From: [Erwinia] mediterraneensis
Lineage (GTDB): Bacteria; Pseudomonadota; Gammaproteobacteria; Enterobacterales; Enterobacteriaceae
DNA length: 64,000 bases
Assembly: GCF_900604315.1 (NCBI RefSeq)
Contig: NZ_LR026978.1
Location: forward strand, 2,556,325 to 2,620,324
Reading direction: 5' to 3'
Numbering within the stretch: the first letter of the stretch is position 1; each line of letters opens with the position of its first letter. Shown here one piece after another: positions 38,271-45,514 of the stretch. Made by a program: the position numbers and the translations under genes. The notes under the pieces were generated by a model. It did not search any database. It had not been told where the DNA came from and saw nothing but the letters and a program-made list of their open reading frames with translations.

Positions 38271-38697
38271 CGCTCACCTCCATCCCGTTAAGGCGCTTGA
38301 CCGGGAAGTACTTGCTGTTGTACGCCTTGCCATCGGGAAACGGCTTAATTTTCCCGCACAGGAAAAGCGGGTCTCGACTGTCTCCATCCTCTTCACGCAC
38401 CCAGCCGACAATCTCATCCGGCAGCGCGATAGCCGAGGCGGGCGGGGCGGTGTAGAGTACCCGTGTTTTTACGCCGTACTTTTTGCAATCGTCGTAATGA
38501 GACTTCGTTACAGACGACATCACGCCGTTTATCTCTGCTTCGTATACTTCCGGCTCCGACTTCAGGCTGGCGAGCGCAATGCTGAATACCTGACGCTCTC
38601 TTGAGCTGTATCCTAACTCCTCTCCGCGCTCTACAACATCTTCCGCAAACGCAATCAGCGCCTGCCGTTCTTCATTTGTCATTTTCTGATTATTCAT
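38260..38697 (-). CDS. Phage protein of unknown function (Ea22-like)
   Basis: A 145-aa protein starting MNNQKMTNEERQALIAFAED at 38697, with GGAGG upstream. It has an N-terminal helical part and a C-terminal part that includes VLYTAPPAS, the sort of linker found in Ea22-type modular proteins. It overlaps both neighbours by 8-11 bp. Function unknown. Confidence 0.72.
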   Translation of the reverse strand: MNNQKMTNEERQALIAFAEDVVERGEELGYSSRERQVFSIALASLKSEPEVYEAEINGVMSSVTKSHYDDCKKYGVKTRVLYTAPPASAIALPDEIVGWVREEDGDSRDPLFLCGKIKPFPDGKAYNSKYFPVKRLNGMEVSDGE

Positions 38698-39079
38698 CTT
38701 TCGATTCCTCCCCATTCCGCACCCATTTAACCCCTGCGGCGTCTAAGGCGTCTCGCAGTTGTTGCGCGTCATAAACGTAGTCACACACGACGCAATAAGG
38801 CTCCGGCAACTTAACCGGCGCTGGCGGCGCGGCGCGGGTGAATAACAATTTATTTTCTGCATCTTCCGCTCTTTTTCTCAGAGCTGCACTTACACCCTCA
38901 GCCTTTCTAACAGCTAATTCCAGATGATTATTTAGCTCCTCTGCTGCCTCTAAGCGGGCAATCAGCTCAAGAATGGTGGCCGGAGTTACCTGATTTACGA
39001 AATTCCATATCTGCGCATCTCTACTGCCTCCCTGCTTTGCCGCCATAGCCAGTTCTTTCAGCTTCTGAATATCAGCCAT
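38690..39079 (-). CDS. Phage protein of unknown function (Ea22-like coiled coil)
   Basis: A 129-aa protein. The start at 39079 (MADIQKLKELAM) has AAAGGAGG upstream. A central coiled coil (LELIARLEAAEELNNHLELA) precedes the AAPPAPVKLPEPYCVVCDY linker, again like Ea22-type proteins. Function unknown. Confidence 0.75.
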   Translation of the reverse strand: MADIQKLKELAMAAKQGGSRDAQIWNFVNQVTPATILELIARLEAAEELNNHLELAVRKAEGVSAALRKRAEDAENKLLFTRAAPPAPVKLPEPYCVVCDYVYDAQQLRDALDAAGVKWVRNGEESKDE

Positions 39080-39554
39080 TGCTGCCTCCTTTGTCGCGGA
39101 GTTGGGCGTCGATTGCTGAGCGAACTTCATCTGCGTAATCACGCTTAAATTCTTCGGGAGAGGCGTTAGGCAAGAACTCCAGAGTGCTTAACACTGCGCC
39201 GGAGATATCTAAAGCCTGCTCCGGTGTGTCATCGATAAACCCGCTTTCCCATGCTGCCAGCATACGATTGGCGACAAAGTGAATGCCCTCCGCCCGGAGC
39301 TGGTTGGCAAGGGCTTCGTATGCGGGCATCTTCATAACCGCAAGATGCCTGATGATATTTTGAACATTCGAGGGGCATTGTTCGTAATCTTCATCAGTGA
39401 CGAAAACGGCTTCGGAATGGATTTGCTCAACGGCGCAAAGCTCCGCAGCCAGCTCCTCCACATCCTCCCACTTCACATATTCCCCTTCATGATGCGCCTG
39501 CATAAAGCCCCCGGCCATTTCGTGAAATGCCTGGTTATAGCGTTTGATTGTCAT
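39072..39554 (-). CDS. Phage protein of unknown function
   Basis: A 160-aa acidic, mostly helical protein starting MTIKRYNQAFHEMAGGFMQA at 39554, with GGAGAG upstream. No known motif. It overlaps the DUF3268 gene by 20 bp and the next gene by 8 bp. Confidence 0.72.
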   Translation of the reverse strand: MTIKRYNQAFHEMAGGFMQAHHEGEYVKWEDVEELAAELCAVEQIHSEAVFVTDEDYEQCPSNVQNIIRHLAVMKMPAYEALANQLRAEGIHFVANRMLAAWESGFIDDTPEQALDISGAVLSTLEFLPNASPEEFKRDYADEVRSAIDAQLRDKGGSNG

Positions 39555-39927
39555 GAAAACTCTCCATTTCGTTGCAAACCCTGACGACTTCGGAACACGT
39601 CGCGACATCAAACATTCCGATATGACAGTCTTTGAAAGGAATGCCGAGCTTTCGACTCAGCCATAGATATGCGTTCTTTCTGCTTTTCCTGCCTGATTTC
39701 CAGATCGGGTCAAACGCTGCGTGAGCTGTACTTTTTGCTTTTCGTAGCTCTGCATTTGCCAGGCGCCCAAGCGGAACAGCGTTGGAGCGTTTGTGGCAAC
39801 CTACCCATGCCTCGCATGGCGAACACTTCCAGAATTGCAGGCCATACAAATCAGGGCGGTGGGGGTACATTTCCTTTCCTGATACAAGCGCGGCATCCTT
39901 ACCGCAGTAATCGCAAATGACTGACAT
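39535..39927 (-). CDS. DUF3268 zinc-finger phage protein
   Basis: A 130-aa protein with paired zinc ligands (CDYCGKDA, CSPCEAWVGCH) and the family-typical YPHRPDLYGLQFW, PLGRLANAELRKAK and HAAFDPIW. DUF3268 proteins are small zinc-finger proteins of phages and islands with no proven role. It is part of the leftward operon. Confidence 0.85.
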   Translation of the reverse strand: MSVICDYCGKDAALVSGKEMYPHRPDLYGLQFWKCSPCEAWVGCHKRSNAVPLGRLANAELRKAKSTAHAAFDPIWKSGRKSRKNAYLWLSRKLGIPFKDCHIGMFDVATCSEVVRVCNEMESFHDNQTL

Positions 39928-39929
39928 AT

Positions 39930-40262
39930 TTAATCCCCGTGGTAATGCTTATCAGCCCATTCGGGATAGGCTAAGTTGATATAGCTCTCCTGCTTAACCA
40001 GCGGTCGGGCAGGGTAGTAAGAAGTCATTGCTGCATTCCGTTGCAGCCTCTGGCGTTCCGCTATCTCATCGACGAAGCGCTCCTTTTCCTCGGTGCTTTC
40101 CAGTTCTGCCAGCCTGTCGTGTTCGTCTACTGAAAGAATCATCCGCTGAATGCGTATCCTCAGCTTTGCGGCTCTCAATGCCTCAGGGCCGAGGTATGGC
40201 AATCCGTGCATGTCGGTTCTGTACGGGCGTGACGAATCCGCCCCGGACTGAGGTTTGGTCAT
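39930..40262 (-). CDS. Phage protein of unknown function
   Basis: A 110-aa basic, hydrophilic protein with a long predicted helix (LRIRIQRMILSVDEHDRLAE). It lies between ssb and the DUF3268 gene in the leftward operon. Not recognised. Confidence 0.7.
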   Translation of the reverse strand: MTKPQSGADSSRPYRTDMHGLPYLGPEALRAAKLRIRIQRMILSVDEHDRLAELESTEEKERFVDEIAERQRLQRNAAMTSYYPARPLVKQESYINLAYPEWADKHYHGD

Positions 40263-40284
40263 GTGAGAGCCTTACTGGTGAGCG

Positions 40285-40752
40285 TTAGAAGGGGGTGTCG
40301 TCGTCGAAGTCCATCGGAGGTTCATTGTTGGCCGGTGGCGTAGATTGTCCACGCTGCGGCTGACTCCGTGACTGTGGCTGGCGGTTTCCCTGACTGGCTT
40401 CCTGCCTGCCGCCCAGCATCTGCATGGTTCCACCAACGTTAACCACAATCTCCGTGGTGTAGCGGTCTTGCCCGCTGTTGTCCTGCCACTTACGGGTTCG
40501 CAACTGGCCTTCGATGTACACCTGCGAACCTTTGCGCAGGTGTTCGCCCGCGACTTCCGCCAACTTTCCGAACAAAACTACGCGGTGCCATTCAGTAACT
40601 TCCTTGTTTTCGCCCGTCTGCTTATCCCGCCAGCTTTCTGACGTTGCCAGGGTGATGTTAGCTACTGCCCCTCCGCTGGGCATATAGCGAATTTCCGGAT
40701 CCTGCCCTAAATTCCCAACCAGGATGACTTTATTTACCCCACGTGTAGCCAT
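40285..40752 (-). CDS. ssb: Phage single-stranded DNA-binding protein
   Basis: A 155-aa SSB with the OB-fold ([52 protein letters not shown]), a Gln/Pro-rich linker and the acidic tip MDFDDDTPF that recruits partner proteins. It overlaps the end of the Sak4-like gene by one base, so the two form a recombination cassette. Confidence 0.95.
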   Translation of the reverse strand: MATRGVNKVILVGNLGQDPEIRYMPSGGAVANITLATSESWRDKQTGENKEVTEWHRVVLFGKLAEVAGEHLRKGSQVYIEGQLRTRKWQDNSGQDRYTTEIVVNVGGTMQMLGGRQEASQGNRQPQSRSQPQRGQSTPPANNEPPMDFDDDTPF

Positions 40753-41624
40753 TATGCTGCCTCGCTATTCTGCTCAAGTTCCGCCTTGCGGATGTCATAA
40801 ATTTCTTTGGCCTTAGCCTGATATTCGGTGCCGCGCAGGGTGCGCCATGCTTCTTCGAAAAGTGGCTTGAGGTCGTCAATGCTGGCTGCTTCAGCCGCTG
40901 ACTGAGTGAATACCTTCAGCGACTCTTCAGCAGGATTTGCGCCAGACTCCAGCCAGTTGAGCAACTGCTTGCCAGTCTGCTCGCTGAGAACCACTGGGTC
41001 GGCATTACTGAAGAGCTTCGTCCTGTCCTTGCTGGCGATCGCATGATGCGTTTCGTGTCCGATATCGAGCACGGTGGTGAACTCGTATTCGACGCCATCA
41101 CGCTGCTCTGACTTCATGCCGAGCTTGGCGACCTTCTTGCGTCCGTTCTCCTCAACCTGAGCCGTTTCCGTCTTGCTGCGCATGGTGGCGATGATGTGCA
41201 TTGAGGAGCGCAGAATCGCATCCAGGAACGAACGGTGACGCGGGTTAATCTCGCTCCATGCTGACCATGAATTGCCGCGATACTTCGTCTTAGCGATGGT
41301 GTCTACGAGCTCCAGGCAACCGCCAACGCCGCCCCATTCATGAGTGATGCTATCGATGATCAGACTGTCATATCCGGCCTGCTCGGCAGCGCTGATAGCT
41401 TCAATGAAGCGCTCCGGCGTAAATGGCGGATCCAGCTCCAGGACGTCGAATTCAGCAACGTCAGAGTAGAGCGACGCACTGCCTTTTTCCGTGTCGATGA
41501 CCGCAATGCGTCCGCCGATGCCTTTCGCTACCAGCAGCGCGCTATACGTCTTCCCTGAACCACTTGGCCCGGTAAGTGCCAGCCGCAGCTTGGCTTTCTT
41601 CCTCATGGCTTTTTCAAATTTCAT
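40752..41624 (-). CDS. Sak4-like RecA-type ATPase (phage recombination)
   Basis: A 290-aa ATPase with P-loop GPSGSGKT (residues 19-26), a Walker B-like [11 protein letters not shown] and IATMRSKTE. This shape fits the Sak4 group of minimal RecA-like phage recombinases, which act with a cognate SSB in strand annealing. The ssb gene directly downstream supports this. Phages with Sak4 usually lack Red beta, and none is seen here. Confidence 0.82.
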   Translation of the reverse strand: MKFEKAMRKKAKLRLALTGPSGSGKTYSALLVAKGIGGRIAVIDTEKGSASLYSDVAEFDVLELDPPFTPERFIEAISAAEQAGYDSLIIDSITHEWGGVGGCLELVDTIAKTKYRGNSWSAWSEINPRHRSFLDAILRSSMHIIATMRSKTETAQVEENGRKKVAKLGMKSEQRDGVEYEFTTVLDIGHETHHAIASKDRTKLFSNADPVVLSEQTGKQLLNWLESGANPAEESLKVFTQSAAEAASIDDLKPLFEEAWRTLRGTEYQAKAKEIYDIRKAELEQNSEAA

Positions 41625-41638
41625 CTCACACCTCAGTG

Positions 41639-41794
41639 TCAGTTATGGGCGCACCAGTCGATGCGGTTCTGTTGTTGCTCCGTGCGGTAATCAGCAATCG
41701 CATCCATTGCGGCTTGCTCGTATGTCATAGGGTCTGCCAGATCACCCAGCATGCCCTCCATCAGTGCGATAAAAGCGTCTTCATCATGCTGCAT
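41639..41794 (-). CDS. Small phage protein of unknown function
   Basis: A 51-aa acidic protein (MQHDEDAFIALMEGMLGDLA). The start at 41794 has GGGAGAAG upstream and overlaps the previous stop by 11 bp. Not recognised. Confidence 0.65.
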   Translation of the reverse strand: MQHDEDAFIALMEGMLGDLADPMTYEQAAMDAIADYRTEQQQNRIDWCAHN

Positions 41795-41972
41795 GGTGCT
41801 TCTCCCAGTCCTGGTCCTGACAGTCATGCCAGCCGAGCGATATAGCGCTGGCCCACATAACGGCTTTGTTCATTCCCTCTTTCGTGTCGGGAAACGATTC
41901 TTCGTACAACTTGTTAAATTCGCGATTGCCTTGCTGAACCAGAATGGTTCCGTTAACGGGGATAATCGTCAT
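41784..41972 (-). CDS. Small phage protein of unknown function
   Basis: A 62-aa protein (MTIIPVNGTILVQQGNREFN) with a Trp/His-rich C-terminus. Its ATG overlaps the stop of the upstream 39-aa gene by ATGA. Not recognised. Confidence 0.68.
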   Translation of the reverse strand: MTIIPVNGTILVQQGNREFNKLYEESFPDTKEGMNKAVMWASAISLGWHDCQDQDWEKHHAA

Positions 41973-42088
41973 AAGGGCTCACCTTTCTGGTTAAGTGTTT
42001 TTGCTATGCGGATAAGCAGCTCAATGAGCGGGTTTCGTTTAGGTAGCGGCTGGCCAACGACGGGCCAACCAGCGATTGCCATATTCAT
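41969..42088 (-). CDS. Very small phage protein
   Basis: A 39-aa basic peptide (MNMAIAGWPVVGQPLPKRNP). AAGGA lies 7 nt before the ATG and the stop overlaps the next start (ATGA), which supports coding in spite of its size. Function unknown. Confidence 0.6.
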   Translation of the reverse strand: MNMAIAGWPVVGQPLPKRNPLIELLIRIAKTLNQKGEPL

Positions 42089-42119
42089 CGTTGGTGTCCT
42101 TAATTCATTTGGTGTTGGT

Positions 42120-42146
42120 AAAAAAAAGCCCCGGCATTGCCAGGGC
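42120..42146 (-). terminator. Rho-independent terminator in the leftward operon
   Basis: On the minus strand GCCCTGGC-AAT-GCCGGGGC (one T-G pair) followed by eight T. It lies between the 39-aa gene and the 46-nt palindrome. Confidence 0.85.
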
Positions 42147-42193
42147 GAAAGGGTTAATAGCTATTGGATTGCGTACCGCAGTGCGCAGTGGTG

Positions 42194-42239
42194 ATTAACA
42201 CCGTAATGGCCTGTCGTGACAAGCCATTGCGCTGTTAAT
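42194..42239. repeat. 46-nt near-perfect palindrome
   Basis: Bases 42194-42215 pair with 42218-42239 at 20 of 22 positions (one of them G-U); the two mismatches are at 42201/42232 and 42211/42222. It begins at the last base of the TAA of the 51-aa gene and has no T-run, so it is not a standard terminator. Confidence 0.85.
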
Positions 42240-42394
42240 TAATCCCAGGCTTTGCTCCAAGCCTCTTCAGGGGTAAGCCCGGCTTCATAATCCTCCTGCC
42301 ACTCATCAGGAAAGTTTGCCGCGCCACCTTTCTTTGCTGCATGGTCGCGCAGAAAGTCCATCCACTCATCAAAACCAAAATTCTCGTTGGTCAT
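42239..42394 (-). CDS. Small acidic phage protein
   Basis: A 51-aa protein (MTNENFGFDEWMDFLRDHAA), strongly acidic and aromatic. AGGAGAAGAAG precedes the ATG. A terminator lies upstream and the long palindrome directly follows. Function unknown. Confidence 0.7.
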   Translation of the reverse strand: MTNENFGFDEWMDFLRDHAAKKGGAANFPDEWQEDYEAGLTPEEAWSKAWD

Positions 42395-42416
42395 CTTCTT
42401 CTCCTGTTACAGGCAA

Positions 42417-42439
42417 TAAAAAACCCGCTCGGTGGCGGG
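42417..42439 (-). terminator. Rho-independent terminator in the leftward operon
   Basis: On the minus strand CCCGC-CACCGA-GCGGG followed by a T-run. It lies after the 79-aa gene. Confidence 0.85.
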
Positions 42440-42442
42440 CTT

Positions 42443-42682
42443 CTAATCGTTAAATGCTTCGATTATTTCGTCGATACATCGGTCGGTATCGGCGCCCCTA
42501 CCGTCTGCTCGCCGCAGAACTTCACTGACTTCTTCAGCTGTCAGGTTTAGCGCTGTGAGAAACTCAACAATCGCTGACGTTACAGCCCGGTATTCCTGCT
42601 CATACAGGCATGAAGCAAATGAGCCGGCCACTGCATTTCCCAGCTTCTCTTTGAGATCGCTGGGGTAATCCGTGTTTATCAT
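42443..42682 (-). CDS. Small phage protein of unknown function
   Basis: A 79-aa acidic helical protein (MINTDYPSDLKEKLGNAVAG). It has its own terminator on either side. Not recognised; a cIII role cannot be supported from sequence. Confidence 0.7.
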   Translation of the reverse strand: MINTDYPSDLKEKLGNAVAGSFASCLYEQEYRAVTSAIVEFLTALNLTAEEVSEVLRRADGRGADTDRCIDEIIEAFND

Positions 42683-42712
42683 CTATCCCTCCATCGGCTT
42701 ATCACCGGCAAT

Positions 42713-42734
42713 AAAAAAGGCCGATTACTCAGCC
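42713..42734 (-). terminator. Rho-independent terminator in the leftward operon
   Basis: On the minus strand GGCTGA-GTAA-TCGGCC (one T-G pair) followed by TTTTTT. It overlaps the 3' end of the 83-aa gene. Confidence 0.7.
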
Positions 42735-42976
42735 TGTTCTGGCTCGCTAATCGCCGCGCTTAGCGTCAGGATTTTCCCGTCGCCTAAATCCCATCGCACC
42801 GGCTTACCTTCTTTAAGAAGCTTGTCAGCCACGCACCCCAGCGCATCATCCGTTACATCTACCTTGTCACCGGTGAATTGGCGCACACCCGGCGCAGCAC
42901 CCTTAACTGGCTTACTGCGCCCTGCATAAATCTTTCCGCTTAATGGGGAGAACCCCAGAGTTAATGGATTAGGCAT
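42725..42976 (-). CDS. Small phage protein of unknown function
   Basis: An 83-aa protein that opens MPNPLTLGFSPLSGKIYAGR, a start seen in several prophage proteins of unknown role, and carries FTGDKVDVTDDALGCV. It overlaps the next upstream gene by 8 bp. Confidence 0.72.
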   Translation of the reverse strand: MPNPLTLGFSPLSGKIYAGRSKPVKGAAPGVRQFTGDKVDVTDDALGCVADKLLKEGKPVRWDLGDGKILTLSAAISEPEQAE

Positions 42977-43193
42977 TGTTGAAACCTCTCTCAGTGAAGA
43001 ATGTAAGGCCAGATTCGTATGCGCCTATAAGTACTTTTGATTCTGGCGTGGTGGCAAACTCTGGCGGCCATGACCTGAATATCTCGATGCCGCGCTTAAG
43101 CTTTCCGACGATGACCCGCTCGATGTATTCTCGACGACTTTCAAGTAGCTCAGGCGATGCCTGATTCATATAAAAGTTGAGTTGCTCAATCAT
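42969..43193 (-). CDS. Small phage protein of unknown function
   Basis: A 74-aa protein (MIEQLNFYMNQASPELLESR) with no membrane segment or known motif. It directly follows the N-like gene (3 bp gap). Confidence 0.7.
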   Translation of the reverse strand: MIEQLNFYMNQASPELLESRREYIERVIVGKLKRGIEIFRSWPPEFATTPESKVLIGAYESGLTFFTERGFNNA

Positions 43194-43196
43194 CTC

Positions 43197-43439
43197 TCAC
43201 CTCGCCGTTACGATGTCTTTAGATTTGCGATGACCCGCACTGTAGATAGCCACAGCCGGCAGACATACAGCACCGCCTTCATTCCGATCACGCAGACTCG
43301 GCAGGGTGGTTGCTTTGGCTACGTTTAAGCTGCAACCAGACAGCGCACGAGCCACTTTCTTCTCGAAGCGCGACTCGTTCATTGCTTCAGCTGCTTTCTT
43401 TGCGTTGAAGGCAGCCATACGGCGTTGATTTCTGTTCAT
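43197..43439 (-). CDS. N: Early antiterminator N (P22 gene 24-like)
   Basis: An 80-aa basic protein. The N-terminal arginine-rich motif (MNRNQRRMAAFNAKKAAEAM) would bind boxB RNA. The C-terminal segment GGAVCLPAVAIYSAGHRKSK followed by DIVTAR closely matches the end of the P22 N protein (gene 24). N proteins convert RNA polymerase to a terminator-resistant form at nut sites. A nut-like site lies 315 bp upstream in the pL leader and another after cro. At least four terminators lie in the leftward operon downstream, in line with such control. Confidence 0.82.
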   Translation of the reverse strand: MNRNQRRMAAFNAKKAAEAMNESRFEKKVARALSGCSLNVAKATTLPSLRDRNEGGAVCLPAVAIYSAGHRKSKDIVTAR

Positions 43440-43642
43440 GCAGACACCTCTTTGGCACGACGCATATCGTCTAGCTTCAGCCAGACGCGGATTGAAACCG
43501 GGCGATCACTCGGTAGACACTTAACCATCAGAGGCATTTCCTCCTGCAGGTCACCGAAAAGGTTGCGCCAGCCGTTGCGAGCGTAACGACCTGCACGCTG
43601 ACGATATTCACTACGCATTGCTTTAAATTGCTGCTTGTTCAT
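43436..43642 (-). CDS. Small basic phage protein upstream of N
   Basis: A 68-aa basic protein (MNKQQFKAMRSEYRQRAGRY). First gene of the leftward operon; its stop overlaps the ATG of N (ATGA). Its position is like that of ral or other accessory genes, but no homology is claimed. Confidence 0.7.
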   Translation of the reverse strand: MNKQQFKAMRSEYRQRAGRYARNGWRNLFGDLQEEMPLMVKCLPSDRPVSIRVWLKLDDMRRAKEVSA

Positions 43643-43753
43643 GGGTATTCCTCGATGAGTGCTTGGGTGAATGGCGAGTGGCGCTCTATCCACTATTCCC
43701 GTCCCGCCTTAGGCCAACGTAGGTCATCACCATTCCCGAAGCACTCGCCTCGG

Positions 43754-43787
43754 CCTGTGTATTCACAGGGTCATATTGTTAAAGAGC
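43754..43787 (-). promoter_or_regulatory. nutL-like antitermination site
   Basis: On the pL transcript boxA is GCTCTTTAACA (complement 43777-43787), identical to the rrn-type boxA core. It is followed 7 nt later by a boxB-like hairpin CCTGTG-AATA-CACAGG (43754-43769). Target of the N-like protein. Confidence 0.8.
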
Positions 43788-43830
43788 TGATATCCGTTTC
43801 GTACTGCGCCAGCGTCCTGCTGATGGGTTC

Positions 43831-43871
43831 ATTTAAAACTATAGTTGTAATCATGTCAACAACTGTGGTTG
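43831..43871 (-). promoter_or_regulatory. Early leftward promoter pL with operators OL
   Basis: TTGACA (complement 43854-43859) and TTAAAT (complement 43831-43836) with a 17-bp spacer. A repressor site TTACAACTATAGTTT (43836-43850) fills the spacer and a second, CAACCACAGTTG (43860-43871), abuts the -35. Both match the OR sites. Further GTGGTTG half-sites follow to about 43908. Confidence 0.82.
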
Positions 43872-43942
43872 TAATATTTTGATGGTGGTTGTTTTGTGGT
43901 TGTTTTTGAAAGGAAAAAAGTTGTAGAAATTTACTTGGGGCA

Positions 43943-43966
43943 ATAAAAAACCCGCCGAAGCGGGTT
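43943..43966 (-). terminator. Terminator of cI
   Basis: On the minus strand AACCCGC-TTCG-GCGGGTT followed by a T-run. It lies 15 bp after the cI stop codon and stops cI transcripts before pL. Confidence 0.9.
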
Positions 43967-43981
43967 CTTGTTATGTAAAAG

Positions 43982-44695
43982 CTAGACGTCTAAAACGGAC
44001 CACCAGAATACTCTTCCCATCACTTCCACTTTCTCTTCAGGGATTTCTTCATCTGCATATTCATCCCTGTTAAAACTTCTAATGACGACCATTCCTCCCG
44101 GCTTCCTGTAAAGCTGCTTTATGCGCTTCAGGCCGTCCTGGTTGATAGCGTACAGCTTCCCATCTATGATTTTCTTGTTGTAGCAGTCAACAGCCACCGT
44201 AGTTCCGCTTGGAATTATGGGCTCCATGCTATTGCCGTAAGCAGGAAAGCAAATTACACCCTCACCGCTGGTGTCAGCACCAACCTTGCGGAGTGTCGAC
44301 TTAGAGAAACGAAGCATAAACCCGTTATTATCCTCTTCCGCAAAGCTACCGTCTCCGGCAGCCAGCTCAATATCCTTGTAATACGGTACCTCTACTTCAT
44401 CTGAGCGCAAAGGGGTTGTGCTATCCCAGGGATCGACGGGCACAACATCATAGCTGCCCGGTATTTCACTCACGCGGTTAGAGGATTTCATCTCGCCATT
44501 CTCATCGGAAAGCCACTCAGGCCTTACATCCAATGCTCTGGCTATCTCAACTAGCTTCGTAGAGCTCTTGGCTTTACCTGAAGTTAGCTTCTGTATTGCT
44601 GCTTGCGACACGCCGATCCGCTCAGCCAGTGATGCCTGAGTCACATTCGCGTTGCGCATTGCCAGCTTTAGTCGTTCTGCAAGTGTCATTTTCAT
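43982..44695 (-). CDS. cI: Phage repressor CI (S24 LexA-like)
   Basis: Lysogeny repressor, 237 aa. The N-terminal helix-turn-helix is VTQASLAERIGVSQAAIQKL; the C-terminal half is a self-cleaving S24 domain with the catalytic Ser in AYGNSMEP and a Lys in GKLYAINQDG, so RecA-driven cleavage is likely. The start at 44695 (MKMTLAERL) lies 7 bp after the pRM -10, so the pRM transcript is probably leaderless, as for lambda cI; MTLAERL at 44689 is possible. The frame is open further upstream but through the operators. Confidence 0.92.
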   Translation of the reverse strand: MKMTLAERLKLAMRNANVTQASLAERIGVSQAAIQKLTSGKAKSSTKLVEIARALDVRPEWLSDENGEMKSSNRVSEIPGSYDVVPVDPWDSTTPLRSDEVEVPYYKDIELAAGDGSFAEEDNNGFMLRFSKSTLRKVGADTSGEGVICFPAYGNSMEPIIPSGTTVAVDCYNKKIIDGKLYAINQDGLKRIKQLYRKPGGMVVIRSFNRDEYADEEIPEEKVEVMGRVFWWSVLDV

Positions 44696-44702
44696 GCCGC
44701 GC

Positions 44703-44773
44703 AAAATACAACCGTAGTAATACGCAGTCAAACAACTAAAGTGTTTGCAAAATAACAACCATAGTTATATATT
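44703..44773. promoter_or_regulatory. OR operators with promoters pR and pRM
   Basis: pR (+): TTGCAA (44745-44750), 17 bp, TATATT (44768-44773). pRM (-): TTGACT (complement 44726-44731), 17 bp, TATTTT (complement 44703-44708). Three related sites of the form ACAACYRTAGTTRT lie at about 44752-44769 (in pR), 44730-44747, and 44705-44722 (over the pRM -10), the expected OR1, OR2 and OR3 layout. Confidence 0.85.
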
Positions 44774-44802
44774 TAGTACTGCATTACAACGGAGGTGGTT
44801 TT

Positions 44803-45030
44803 ATGAACCAAGTAATTAAAACTGCCATTGCCATTGTCGGCACGCAAAAGGGATTGGCCCAAGCGTGCGGTGTGAGTCAGGCGGCCGTACAGAAATGGCT
44901 GCATAACAAGGCAAAGGTAGCGCCCCATAACGTTGCTTCTCTGGTTAGAGCAACAAACGGACAGATTAAAGCTCATCAGATCCGTCCGGACTTACCAACG
45001 CTGTTCCCGAATCCCAACAAGGCAGCGTAA
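44803..45030 (+). CDS. cro: Cro-type repressor
   Basis: A 75-aa helix-turn-helix protein (AIVGTQKGLAQACGVSQAAVQKWL) of the Cro/YdaS group. First gene from pR, with GGAGGTGG just before the ATG. It should bind the same operators as CI with a different order of preference. The end is short and basic. Confidence 0.9.
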   Translation: MNQVIKTAIAIVGTQKGLAQACGVSQAAVQKWLHNKAKVAPHNVASLVRATNGQIKAHQIRPDLPTLFPNPNKAA

Positions 45031-45037
45031 GCAGTAC

Positions 45038-45075
45038 CGCTCTTTAATAACCTGACCTCCCTCGGAACACCAGGG
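45038..45075 (+). promoter_or_regulatory. nutR-like antitermination site
   Basis: boxA CGCTCTTTA (45038-45046) is followed by a boxB-like hairpin (45059-45075, CCCT with AGGG, inner GG/CC, loop AACA). Same order and spacing type as nutL; it lies directly after cro as in lambda. Confidence 0.75.
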
Positions 45076-45132
45076 AATCATTAAGTGGCAAACCCCACGG
45101 TTTGCTCATGTAACTAATTAATCAACAAGAGA

Positions 45133-45165
45133 ATACTACTAAATGGAACAAGCAAAACCACGCAA
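45133..45165 (-). promoter_or_regulatory. CII-dependent promoter pRE
   Basis: On the minus strand TTGC-GTGGTT-TTGC (45152-45165) is an exact TTGC-N6-TTGC CII box. The -35 hexamer lies between the repeats, and TAGTAT (complement 45133-45138) is 17 bp further. It overlaps the cII start and would transcribe antisense to cro and into cI, as in lambda. Confidence 0.82.
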
Positions 45166-45481
45166 ATCACCAACGATCGCCTTTATCGGTCGTCACTTAC
45201 TGTCTACCGCCCATCAGGCGCTGAGCAATACCCGCCAGTCAGTCGTTGCGAAGCTGCTCGATGTGGCTGATTCAACCATCCTGCGCCGGACTGAGAAGTA
45301 CCCGGAGCTGATGGAAACACTGGCCGCAAGTGGTGTGGAAGATTTCGTGCTGAAAGGGGAGAAGAAAGTCTCTCTGGAGGAGTACCGCTGGCTCATGTCG
45401 ATGGCGATGAAATTCGCGAGCCTGCAGCTGGAAATGACCAAAGAAAAAGCCGAGATGAGCAGCAACTCAATCTCGGCCTGA
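45143..45481 (+). CDS. cII: Transcriptional activator CII
   Basis: A 112-aa activator of the lambda CII family. The helix-turn-helix region is TRQSVVAKLLDVADSTILRR, and the C-terminal part is helical and ends ...EMSSNSISA. It follows cro and nutR and precedes O. A CII box lies over its own 5' end, which fits the lysogeny decision circuit. Confidence 0.85.
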   Translation: MEQAKPRKSPTIAFIGRHLLSTAHQALSNTRQSVVAKLLDVADSTILRRTEKYPELMETLAASGVEDFVLKGEKKVSLEEYRWLMSMAMKFASLQLEMTKEKAEMSSNSISA

Positions 45482-45514
45482 TGCGAATAGCTAGGACAAT
45501 TCACAGGAGAAATT

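Noticed and set aside
42443-42682. 79-aa leftward gene as cIII
   Set aside because: Position in the pL operon would fit, but no amphipathic CIII-type helix could be matched with confidence.
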